Source: JARRQJ01 sp037381915
GTDB lineage: Bacteria; Pseudomonadota; Gammaproteobacteria; DRLM01
Reading direction: 5' to 3'
DNA: 64,000 bases
Assembly: GCA_037381915.1 (NCBI GenBank)
Contig: JARRQJ010000005.1
Location: 1 to 64,000 of the forward strand
The notes below the pieces were generated by a model. The model was not told the DNA's origin. It saw nothing but the letters and a program-made list of their open reading frames with translations, and did not search any database. Positions 8,307 to 16,499 of the stretch are shown here, one piece after another. A program made the translations under genes and the position numbers. Positions within the stretch are counted from its first letter, which is position 1; the number at the start of each line of letters is the position of its first letter.

Positions 8307-10139
8307 ATGTGCGGTATCGTGGGTGCGGTGGCAGAGCGTGACGTAGTGCCTATTTTGATCGAGGGCCTCAAACGCCTCGAGTATCGTGGCTATGACTCCG
8401 CCGGCGTCGTGGTCCTGGATAACGACAACTGCCTGGAACGGGCACGTACCCCCGGCAAGGTCAGGCAGGTGGAGGCACTGGTCAGGGAGCAGCAGCTGCG
8501 CGGCAGCTGCGGCATCGCCCATACCCGCTGGGCCACCCACGGCAAGCCCACCCAGGCCAACGCCCATCCCCATATCTGCCAAAAGACCGTGGCGGTGGTG
8601 CACAACGGCATCATCGAAAACCACGATCTGCTGCGCTCCGCTCAGGTCAAGGAAGGCTATGAATTCACTTCCGAGACCGACACCGAGGTGGTGGTGCATC
8701 AGATCCACCACCACGTCGATGAGGGGAAGAACCTGCTCGCCGCGGTACAGGCCGCCACCCGGGATCTGCGCGGCACATATGCCTTGGGCGTGGTGAGCAA
8801 CATCGAACCCGGGGTGCTGGTGGCGGCGCGCCGTGGCAGCCCCCTGGTGATCGGGGTCGGTATCGGCGAACACTTCATCGCCTCCGACGTGGCGGCGCTC
8901 ATTCCCGTAACCCAGCGTTTCATATTTCTCGAAGACGGTGACATCGCGGAAATTACCAAGGACAGCCTGACCATCTTCAACGCGGACGGCGAGGTGGTGG
9001 AACGGCCGCTCAAGATAAGCGAGCTTACCGTGGATGCTGTGGAGCGCGGCCAGTACCGCCACTACATGCTGAAAGAGATCTTCGAGCAGCCCCGCGCCGT
9101 CGCCGAGACCCTGGAGGCGCGTCTTGGCGGCCAAAGCGTGCTGGAGGCGGCCTTCGGTCCCGACGCCGCGCAGATCTTCGCCGAGGTGCGCGGCGTGCAT
9201 ATCATCGCTTGCGGCACCAGTTATCACGCCGGGATGGTGGCGCGTTACTGGTTCGAATCCCTGGCGGGCATCCCGTGCAGCGTGGAGGTGGCCAGCGAAT
9301 TCCGCTATCGCCGCCCGGTGGTGCGCCGCAACTCCCTGGTGGTGGCCATTTCCCAATCCGGTGAGACCGCCGACACCCTGGCTGCCCTGCGCGAAGCCAA
9401 ATTGCGCGGCTTCGGCGCCACGCTCGCCATCTGCAACGTGCCGGAGAGTTCGCTGGTGCGCGAGAGCGATCTGGTGTTGATGACCCGTGCCGGTCCCGAA
9501 ATCGGTGTGGCCTCCACCAAGGCCTTTACCACCCAATTGGTGGCCCTGTTGATGCTGGTGGTGGTATTGGGCCGCCGTCACGGCCTGGCGGCCCAGGCCG
9601 AGATCGAACTGGTGCAACAACTCACCAGCCTGCCGGCCAAGATCGAACAGGCCCTGACGCTCAATGAACAGATTCAAAAGCTCGCGGAACGCTTCGCGGA
9701 CAAACGCCACGCCCTGTTTCTCGGGCGCGGCACCCAATTTCCCGTTGCGCTGGAAGGCGCGCTGAAATTGAAAGAAATCTCCTATATTCATGCCGAGGCC
9801 TATCCCGCCGGCGAGTTGAAGCATGGTCCTCTGGCCTTAGTGGATGCGGAGATGCCGGTCATCGCCGTGGCGCCCAACAATGAACTCCTGGAAAAACTCA
9901 AGTCCAACCTCCACGAGGTACGCGCCCGTGGGGGCGAACTTATCGTGTTCGCCGATGAGTCCGTTGATGTAGAGGCCGATCCTCAGCTGCAATTGTTCAA
10001 GGTGGCGAGCGTGCCGGACACCATCGCACCCATCGTGTTTACCGTTCCTTTGCAATTGCTGGCCTATCACGTCGCGGTGCTCAAGGGCACCGACGTCGAT
10101 CAGCCGCGCAACCTTGCCAAGTCCGTTACCGTAGAGTGA
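8307..10139 (+). CDS. glmS: Glutamine-fructose-6-phosphate aminotransferase (isomerizing)
   Basis: The 610-residue enzyme starts MCGIVGAV, so Cys2 becomes the N-terminal nucleophile after Met removal. The glutaminase domain (about 1-240) is followed by two SIS isomerase domains, with CGTSYHAGMV, AISQSGETADTL and the C-terminal DQPRNLAKSVTVE typical of GlmS. It makes glucosamine-6-phosphate from fructose-6-phosphate and glutamine, committing carbon to UDP-GlcNAc. GAGG at 8296-8299 lies 7 nt before the ATG. Length and motifs are normal. It shares the fructose-6-phosphate pool with the sucrose genes found later in the window. Confidence 0.97.
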   Translation: MCGIVGAVAERDVVPILIEGLKRLEYRGYDSAGVVVLDNDNCLERARTPGKVRQVEALVREQQLRGSCGIAHTRWATHGKPTQANAHPHICQKTVAVVHNGIIENHDLLRSAQVKEGYEFTSETDTEVVVHQIHHHVDEGKNLLAAVQAATRDLRGTYALGVVSNIEPGVLVAARRGSPLVIGVGIGEHFIASDVAALIPVTQRFIFLEDGDIAEITKDSLTIFNADGEVVERPLKISELTVDAVERGQYRHYMLKEIFEQPRAVAETLEARLGGQSVLEAAFGPDAAQIFAEVRGVHIIACGTSYHAGMVARYWFESLAGIPCSVEVASEFRYRRPVVRRNSLVVAISQSGETADTLAALREAKLRGFGATLAICNVPESSLVRESDLVLMTRAGPEIGVASTKAFTTQLVALLMLVVVLGRRHGLAAQAEIELVQQLTSLPAKIEQALTLNEQIQKLAERFADKRHALFLGRGTQFPVALEGALKLKEISYIHAEAYPAGELKHGPLALVDAEMPVIAVAPNNELLEKLKSNLHEVRARGGELIVFADESVDVEADPQLQLFKVASVPDTIAPIVFTVPLQLLAYHVAVLKGTDVDQPRNLAKSVTVE

Positions 10140-10276
10140 TTATTCGCCGGCGTTCGCGTACACTTCCGCCTTGCGCGCGCTGTTGACCGGCAGTTTAATG
10201 CCCATTATGGAGCGACCCGCTGTGCAGGGCTGCAGAGTGGCTGCGCACGGCATATGAGGATCGGAAAGGCACCAAC

Positions 10277-10747
10277 ATGAAGGCCAAAAATGTTTATCAG
10301 GTTATGCTAGTCCTGGTTACGTTTGCGACATTGGGTGTTGCATCGATAGGGACAGTGCGGGCCGCAGGCGACAAACCGACCATGGAGGATGTGAAGAAGG
10401 AGACGGGGGAGGCGGCCGCGGCCATCAAAGACTATTCCGTGGCGCAACGCGACGAGGCGCTGGCCAAGGCCAAAGCCGTCATGGATGATCTGGACGCTAA
10501 AATCAAAGAGCTGCAAACGTCCATACAGCGGCACTGGGGAAAAATGGATCAGGCCGCCCGCCGCAAGGCACAGGCGGCTTTGGATGAACTCGAAAGCCGC
10601 CGCAGGCGGACGGCCGAGTCCTACCGCGCATTGAAGCGAAGCTCCGCCGGTGCTTGGGAACGGATGAAAAAGGGATTTTCGGATTCTTATGCTGACCTGC
10701 ACAATGCCTGGCAACAGGCTGAGAAAGAGTTCGATAGCGGAAAATAA
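10277..10747 (+). CDS. Exported coiled-coil protein, unknown function
   Basis: This 156-residue product has a signal peptide ending near residue 30 (VRAAGDKP). The rest is almost all charged helix: KAKAVMDDLDAKIKELQTSIQRHW, then AQAALDELESRRRRTAESYRALK, with heptad spacing that suggests a coiled coil. It ends with WERMKKGFSDSYADLHNAWQQAEKEF. It resembles small periplasmic helical stress or apolipoprotein-like proteins, but no family was identified. AGGA at 10257-10260 lies 16 nt upstream of the ATG, further than ideal. It converges with the GGDEF-EAL gene. Confidence 0.65.
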   Translation: MKAKNVYQVMLVLVTFATLGVASIGTVRAAGDKPTMEDVKKETGEAAAAIKDYSVAQRDEALAKAKAVMDDLDAKIKELQTSIQRHWGKMDQAARRKAQAALDELESRRRRTAESYRALKRSSAGAWERMKKGFSDSYADLHNAWQQAEKEFDSGK

Positions 10748-10806
10748 GGGTTAAGGGGAAAGCACGGTACGATTGATCTTCCGGCCGTCTCAGCTTGCCG
10801 AGTAGG

Positions 10807-13701
10807 CTACTTTGCTGCGTTGCGCAGGCGATGCAGTCCGGAAGTGTCCGCCGCATGTGATTCGGCGCCCGTTTTTAGGAATCGCTCGGTGAATTGCTCC
10901 GCGGTTAGGGGTTTGCTGATCAGATAGCCCTGGAGTATGTCGCAGTGCAGCTGCTGCAGCATTTGTCTATGTTGTTCGGTTTCCACGCCTTCGGCGATCA
11001 CTTTTAGCCCCAATTTGTGGGCGAGGATAATGGTCGCTCCGACAATCGCATGCGTATGATCATCCTCACTTATGGCTGCGATGAAGGATTGATCGATTTT
11101 CAGCGAATGAATGGGCAGTTTGCGTAGATAGCTCAACGACGAATAGCCTGTGCCGAAATCGTCCATGGAAATGTGCAATCCCGAATCCCGGCACGCCTTC
11201 AGTTTTGCGATGGACTGCTCCGCGTCGACCATGACCGTGGTTTCGGTAATCTCTAGTTGCAGCATTCTGGTCTGCAGTCCGGTTTCACCGAGGACCTTGG
11301 TCACGATGGCAGTGAAATTGTCTTCCTGAAACTGGCGCGGTGATACATTGACGGCGATGGGGGCCGGGTTGAGGCCGGCGGCATCCCAGGCGGCGATTTG
11401 CTGGCAGGCGGTGCGTATCACCCATTCGCCTATTTCCAGTATCATGCCGGTTTCTTCGGCGATGGTAATGAACTCCATCGGGGAAACCATGCCCCTTGTC
11501 GGGTGGCGCCAACGAATGAGCGCCTCCGCGCCGATCAGTCTACCGCTATTACAGTCGACCTTGGGCTGGTAGGTAAGGAAGAATTCGTCCTGCCCTATGG
11601 CGCGACGCAGATCCCCTTCTAGCTGCAGGCGATAGGAAGCCGCCGCATTCAGATCGGGGGCAAAGAATTCGTAACGGGCGCGTCCTTTGCCCTTGGCGTG
11701 GTACATGGCGGCATCGGCGTTCTTTATCAATTCCTCGGGTGATTGACCGTCTTTCGGATAGAGCGCGATGCCGATGCTCATTTTCGGATGAACGATTTGG
11801 CGGTCGGTTTCGAAGCCGCTCTGGGTGGCCTGGAAAATTTTTTCCGCTATTCCGCCGAGAGTTAGCGCCGCATCGTCTCTGCCGTCGATGTCGGGAATGA
11901 TGATAATGAATTCATCGCCGCCGAAGCGCACCACGGTATCGACGCTTCTGATTTGTCCCGTCAATATATTCGCCATCTTTTTTAGTATCGCATCGCCTTC
12001 CGCATGTCCCAGCGAGTCATTGACCAACTTAAATCGATCAAGATCAAGAAACAGCAGGCCGACGCGGGAAAGGTTGCGCTGGGCGCGGGCGATGGCCTGC
12101 TCAAGGCGGTCCTTGAGCAGAGCCCGATTAGGCAGGTTGGTCAGAGGATCGTAATGCGCCTGATGATAAAGCCGCTCCTCCCAACTGGCGTTGGACAGCG
12201 CGACCGCTACGTGGTCGGCGAATTTGCGCAATGAATTCTGCGCTTCTTCGCTAAGCGGCGTTTCGCCGCTAAAGCCGAAGAGCAGCACGCTCGACAACCG
12301 TCCTTTTATAAGGGTCGGAAATAGAACGATCCGGGTTACGGACTCAGACAAGGCCTCCAGGTAGCCGGGATAATTGGCCCCGGTGTCGTACTGCAAACAC
12401 GACAAGTTTTGCTGCAGGTTGCGGATTTCGTCGTGACTCAAGCGGACCCGGTGTTCCTCTATGGCGCTTTCGGGCGCAGTGTGGCGAATCGAGAGTTTGC
12501 CATCACCCGATCCGCCCTCATCAAGCTCCAATACGGCGGCAAGGGTGCAGGGCGCGAGATCGCCGGCGTGGCCCAGTACGGTGGAGACGATAAAGCGGGC
12601 GTCGAAAGAAGAAAGGATCATGCGGTCGATTTCCGCCAGAGTGGTCAGGCTGGTGAATTGTGAATCCAGGTGCCCGGCCATGACGTTGAATGCGCTTCCC
12701 AATTCGGAGAACTCGTCGTCGGTACTGATGTTGATTCTCCCGCTGAAGTCGCCGCTGGCGATACGTTGGGTTGCCTTCTGCAGCGTCACCAGGGGCAGCA
12801 GTTTGCTGCGGATCTGTTTGGCAGCGACGAACGATATGCCCAGTATGGTGAGCAAAAGCAGCGGAATGTAGATGGTCGTAAAATTCTTGATGGGCGTGAG
12901 CGCGATGGATTCGGGTTCGCTTACGACCAGCACCAGATTGGGGCTGGAAAACAGGTCTTGGGTAAATACCGACCAGAAGCTGGCCTGATTATTCTCGCCG
13001 TCGAAACGCCAGTCGAAATGGTCAGAGATGGACCTGGTGAGCAGAGGCATCAACTGCGGAAGCATCGACCGTAATGAGGGTCTGGAACTATACAGAATCA
13101 TGCCGTCAGGATTGAGGACGAGAAGGTCGTTGGCGGTGGGTAATAGGTCATTTACCGCCCATATGAAATCGGGGTCTACTGTGCCGATCAACATTCCGCC
13201 GGCAGGGCCAGGCTTGTTAACCGCCTGGATCAATAGGATGTCGCGCCGGCCCTCAAGGTCATATTGGGTTTGGATGATGGTTTTGCCCTGTGAAAGCCGC
13301 TGCCGTTGCACCTGGTCGGGCATCGGCAACTGGTCGCGTTTGCCGCGTAGGTGGAACGCTGTTCCCGTGCCGCTGATGTAGGTAATGTCCTGAAAATCCG
13401 GTGCGAGATTCCGTGCCAGGCCGGCTGCCGCCATCTCCTGACGGCTCGCTGCCCCTCTCAGATTTTTGCCGAGCGCAAGCAGTTCATCATGGGCCATGGT
13501 AAGGCGGCGGTACAGCTCCATGCCGATGGCTTTGCATACGATGCGGGATTGTTCGTAACTTTGCTTGCTGAATTGGGTGGAGATGTGGGAGAAGGACAGC
13601 AGTGCGACGGCCACGACGGGAATAACGGCGGATAAGACAAAGAGCAGGAAAATGCGCCGGGCGAATTTGCTGCGCAGAAAACTGTTGTCGATTTGGAGCA
13701 T
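10807..13701 (-). CDS. Membrane GGDEF-EAL protein with periplasmic sensor, HAMP and GAF-like region
   Basis: The 964-residue protein has a membrane helix (about 16-38), a periplasmic sensor (about 39-270), a second helix (about 274-295), a HAMP segment (about 297-350), a GAF-like domain (about 360-505), a diguanylate cyclase domain and an EAL phosphodiesterase domain. The active-site GGDEF (594-598) is intact and is preceded at the right distance by an RxxD inhibitory site (585-588), so c-di-GMP synthesis with product inhibition is possible. The EAL motif (726-728) and DDFGTGYSSL (847 onward) are also intact, so it could degrade c-di-GMP. Net activity cannot be read from sequence. It lies 14 nt downstream of a pseudopilin gene on the same strand, suggesting co-transcription. 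Confidence 0.93.
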   Translation of the reverse strand: MLQIDNSFLRSKFARRIFLLFVLSAVIPVVAVALLSFSHISTQFSKQSYEQSRIVCKAIGMELYRRLTMAHDELLALGKNLRGAASRQEMAAAGLARNLAPDFQDITYISGTGTAFHLRGKRDQLPMPDQVQRQRLSQGKTIIQTQYDLEGRRDILLIQAVNKPGPAGGMLIGTVDPDFIWAVNDLLPTANDLLVLNPDGMILYSSRPSLRSMLPQLMPLLTRSISDHFDWRFDGENNQASFWSVFTQDLFSSPNLVLVVSEPESIALTPIKNFTTIYIPLLLLTILGISFVAAKQIRSKLLPLVTLQKATQRIASGDFSGRINISTDDEFSELGSAFNVMAGHLDSQFTSLTTLAEIDRMILSSFDARFIVSTVLGHAGDLAPCTLAAVLELDEGGSGDGKLSIRHTAPESAIEEHRVRLSHDEIRNLQQNLSCLQYDTGANYPGYLEALSESVTRIVLFPTLIKGRLSSVLLFGFSGETPLSEEAQNSLRKFADHVAVALSNASWEERLYHQAHYDPLTNLPNRALLKDRLEQAIARAQRNLSRVGLLFLDLDRFKLVNDSLGHAEGDAILKKMANILTGQIRSVDTVVRFGGDEFIIIIPDIDGRDDAALTLGGIAEKIFQATQSGFETDRQIVHPKMSIGIALYPKDGQSPEELIKNADAAMYHAKGKGRARYEFFAPDLNAAASYRLQLEGDLRRAIGQDEFFLTYQPKVDCNSGRLIGAEALIRWRHPTRGMVSPMEFITIAEETGMILEIGEWVIRTACQQIAAWDAAGLNPAPIAVNVSPRQFQEDNFTAIVTKVLGETGLQTRMLQLEITETTVMVDAEQSIAKLKACRDSGLHISMDDFGTGYSSLSYLRKLPIHSLKIDQSFIAAISEDDHTHAIVGATIILAHKLGLKVIAEGVETEQHRQMLQQLHCDILQGYLISKPLTAEQFTERFLKTGAESHAADTSGLHRLRNAAK

Positions 13702-13715
13702 CCGTCGCTGCCGCT

Positions 13716-14204
13716 TCAGTAATCCGAGGCGAGCCCGATGTATGCGCCGTTATTGGCGCGCACGATATCGTCCTGACTTGCCTTGGCGGTGAGGAGATCG
13801 AAGTCGGTATTGATCGGCACCAGATTCTTGTCCTTTCTCAGTGCTGTTTTGCTCGAGAGCCCCGCGCCTTTGATCCTCAGGTATTCATAAGGGTGCTTCC
13901 AGGGGTCTTGCATGGTGTCCATGTTGACCTGATTAAGACTGTCGGGATAAGCATGGTAATCCACGTAGTAGCGCTCGACCGCCTGGCTGATGGCGACAAT
14001 GTCGGCGGTGGCGATGGCGTTATCCGCCTTATCTCGATAGCGGGAGTAACTGGGGACGGCGATGATCGCCAATAGTGAGATCACCGCTAAGGCGATTAGT
14101 AATTCAATGAGTTGAAATCCACACTGTGGAACGACGCAGTCTTTCCGCCGCAGAGCGGCGGCAAGAGTCTGGTGTGTTTCGTGATCATGATACCCGTGCT
14201 GCAT
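13716..14204 (-). CDS. Type IV pilin-like / type II pseudopilin (GspG-like)
   Basis: The 162-residue protein carries a prepilin peptidase site, G|FQLIELLIALAVISLLA, with Glu at +5 of the mature protein and a hydrophobic N-terminal helix. The mature part has the GspG/PilE pattern: helix, then VERYYVDYHAYPDSL, DPWKHPYEYL and a final Asp-Tyr. The leader is unusually long (29 residues to the cleaved Gly); no internal start codon shortens it. It is not part of a pilus operon; its only same-strand neighbour is the GGDEF-EAL gene. It could be an orphan minor pilin or a substrate of the T2SS encoded at the right end. Confidence 0.82.
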   Translation of the reverse strand: MQHGYHDHETHQTLAAALRRKDCVVPQCGFQLIELLIALAVISLLAIIAVPSYSRYRDKADNAIATADIVAISQAVERYYVDYHAYPDSLNQVNMDTMQDPWKHPYEYLRIKGAGLSSKTALRKDKNLVPINTDFDLLTAKASQDDIVRANNGAYIGLASDY

Positions 14205-14364
14205 ATCTCGACATTGAAGCGTGGTAGGACTATTGTTAATATCGGCCGAATTCAGATTCCCTTCAGGCTAATAAGTTTATGAAAATCAATGGCGTATATG
14301 GGCGGAGGGTGTTCCCTCCGCGGCGGGTGCCTGGTAAAGGGGGTCGCTGCGACCGAGGAGAGAG

Positions 14365-15168
14365 ATGATGAAATTTCCGACCCTCTATATTCCCCACGGC
14401 GGCGGGCCATGTTTCTTCATGCAATGGACCATGGGTCCCGCCGACACCTGGGACAAGATGGCCGGATGGTTGCGCGGGCTCGGTGCGAACATTGGAGACC
14501 GGCCCAAGGCCTTGGTTGTCGTCTCCGCCCATTGGGAAGAGGCGGAATTTTCCGTGACGGAATCACTGCGGCCGCCGTTGCTCTTCGATTATTACGGGTT
14601 TCCGGCGCATACCTATCGTTTGACCTATCCCGCCGCGGGTGACGTGGAACTGGCGAGGCGTATCCGCCAACTGCTGGATGATGCAGGCATGGTGACGCGG
14701 GGAGACACCGAACGCGGTTTCGACCATGGGGTATTCATACCTTTGAAACTAATCTATCCCGATGCGGATATTCCCATCGTACAGCTCTCGCTCAAGACCG
14801 GGCTCGGCCCCGCCGAGCATATCGCGGCGGGCCGGGCGCTGGAGCCTTTGCGCAATGACGGTGTCCTGATTATCGGCAGCGGCATGAGCTATCACAACAT
14901 GCGCGGTTTCGGCTCCCCAAGCTCGACCCCGCTGGCGGACGAATTCGATGCGGCCTTGACCGAGCTCGTATGCCTGCCGTCATGGGAGAGGCGCAATGCA
15001 GGCCTGGGTGCGTGGACGTCCCTGCCCCACGCGCGCCACATCCATCCGCGCGAGGAACACCTGTTGCCGTTGATGGTGGCGGCGGGCGCGGCCGGCAGCG
15101 ATACCGGGGCGTGTGTTTTCAGCGACCATGTAATGGATGTGGCCGTTTCCGCCTGTCGATTCGGTTGA
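14365..15168 (+). CDS. ygiD: LigB/YgiD-type extradiol dioxygenase
   Basis: The 267-residue protein belongs to the class III extradiol ring-cleavage dioxygenases of the DODA/YgiD group. Metal-binding and active-site histidines appear in the expected segments: YIPHGGGPCFF near the N-terminus, VVVSAHWEEAE, GFDHGVFIPLKL and GSGMSYHNM, with a late HARHIHPREEHLLPL. E. coli YgiD opens the ring of L-DOPA in vitro; the natural substrate here is unknown. GAGGAGAGAG (14355-14364) directly precedes the ATG; the second ATG at 14368 has better spacing. It is flanked by opposite-strand and spaced genes, so is likely monocistronic. Confidence 0.85.
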   Translation: MMKFPTLYIPHGGGPCFFMQWTMGPADTWDKMAGWLRGLGANIGDRPKALVVVSAHWEEAEFSVTESLRPPLLFDYYGFPAHTYRLTYPAAGDVELARRIRQLLDDAGMVTRGDTERGFDHGVFIPLKLIYPDADIPIVQLSLKTGLGPAEHIAAGRALEPLRNDGVLIIGSGMSYHNMRGFGSPSSTPLADEFDAALTELVCLPSWERRNAGLGAWTSLPHARHIHPREEHLLPLMVAAGAAGSDTGACVFSDHVMDVAVSACRFG

Positions 15169-15578
15169 AACCGCCCAGCGTCGACCATCCGTGCGCGTGG
15201 CGGTACCGTACGTCGCAGATGCTGTGTCGCCCCTGCTCGTTTGAAATCAGCCCCTAAAAATGCTAAGATTTTTAAGGTCATATCGCTATATGGGCGGATG
15301 TATGATACTTTCGGTTATCCGAAGTTTTCGGCGCTAATCGTCGTCAATTAAAATAATGACTCAGCAGAGGGAGCCCGCGGTGGAGGGTTTCCGGGCGGAG
15401 GGGTACGACCGTCCTTTTTGCCTTTTTAAGGGTGGCGATAACGCGCTGCCATGCGCATGGTTCGATATTCCCGGGTCGCCCGATCCGGCCGGTCGGATCA
15501 ATGCGGGAGATTATCCTTCTCATGCGACCGAACGGGTCCTCCGAAAGGACCGAGAGACATAGCGCGGAGATTGGGGTC
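15169..15578. other. Leader region upstream of the sucrose cassette
   Basis: This 410-bp gap precedes the fructokinase gene and should contain the cassette promoter. An AT-rich patch lies at 15246-15356. No repressor-type palindrome or terminator was recognised. The frame open from 15432 to the fructokinase start shows no family resemblance and is treated as untranslated. Confidence 0.4.
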
Positions 15579-16499
15579 ATGGAACAGGAGCGAAGCACAC
15601 TACATTCATTGCGGCCGCTGGTATTCGGCGAGGTCCTGTACGACAGCTTTCCCGACGGCAGCGTGGTGTTGGGTGGTGCACCGTTCAACGTCGCGTGGCA
15701 TCTTCAGGGTTTTGGTTTGGCACCGGTGTTCGTAAGCCGGATCGGGACGGACGAACTGGGGGAACGCGTACTCGCGGCCATGTCCGCATGGGGCATGGAT
15801 GTCCGCGGCGTACAAAAGGATCCGGTTCATGCCACCGGCCGGGTGGTGGTGAGCTTGCACGATCATGAGCCGAGTTACGACATCGTACCGGAACAGGCCT
15901 ACGACTTTATTGAAGAGGCTTCGGTGGCGGACCTGTTGCGTGACAGCCGCTACGGCCTGCTGTATCACGGCAGCCTGATCGCACGGCATGCCGCGGCGCG
16001 CGCGGCCCTGGATACATTGCGCTCCGCGGGTATTCCCTCGTTCGTCGATGTCAACCTCCGCGACCCGTGGTGGCAGCGGCAATGGCTCGACGCCGCCCTG
16101 CGCCAGGCGCGCTGGGCGAAACTCAACGAGCACGAGTTGCGCATCGTGATGGGGGGTGACGAGCCCTCCACCGCCGAGCTCGATAAGCTGGCCGAGCAAT
16201 TCCAGCGCAGCCGCGGTCTGCAGGTAGTGGTGGTGACCAGGGGACAAGCCGGCGCCTTGATCCTGACGGATGAGGAGAAGGCCGAGGTCGCACCGGTTGT
16301 GGCGGGCGAGCTGGTGGATACGGTCGGCGCCGGCGATGCATTCAGTGCGGTCAGCATAATGGGATTGCTGTCCGGTTGGCCTGTGGCGGTGTTGGCGGAA
16401 AGGGCGGTGGAGTTCGCCGCCGAGCTCTGCCGCATGCGCGGCGCCACCGGGCAGGATCGTGGCTTATATGAACGCTATTTGCGGAAGTGGGGGGCATGA
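15579..16499 (+). CDS. PfkB-family sugar kinase, probable fructokinase
   Basis: Start ATG 15579 is chosen because GGAG lies 9 nt upstream and the protein then begins with the first PfkB strand (RPLVFGEVLYDSFPDGS). The 306-residue product has the early GGAPFNVAWHL substrate motif and the anion-hole signature DTVGAGDAFSA with catalytic Asp253. The family phosphorylates sugars such as fructose or ribose. Fructose is favoured here by context: its stop codon overlaps the ATG of a sucrose-phosphate synthase, and sucrose synthase follows. It would return the fructose released by sucrose synthase to fructose-6-phosphate. Bacterial sucrose clusters in Nitrosomonas-like organisms carry the same kinase. 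Confidence 0.88.
   Translation: MEQERSTLHSLRPLVFGEVLYDSFPDGSVVLGGAPFNVAWHLQGFGLAPVFVSRIGTDELGERVLAAMSAWGMDVRGVQKDPVHATGRVVVSLHDHEPSYDIVPEQAYDFIEEASVADLLRDSRYGLLYHGSLIARHAAARAALDTLRSAGIPSFVDVNLRDPWWQRQWLDAALRQARWAKLNEHELRIVMGGDEPSTAELDKLAEQFQRSRGLQVVVVTRGQAGALILTDEEKAEVAPVVAGELVDTVGAGDAFSAVSIMGLLSGWPVAVLAERAVEFAAELCRMRGATGQDRGLYERYLRKWGA

Noticed and set aside
9251..9261. GTTCGAATCCC resembles a tRNA T-loop
   Set aside because: It encodes part of WFESL inside glmS; no acceptor stem, D-arm or anticodon arm surrounds it.
8289..9824. Long minus-strand ORF (511 codons) opposite glmS
   Set aside because: It is antisense to a full, motif-complete glmS and is rich in His/Gln/Gly in the pattern of out-of-frame GC-rich DNA.
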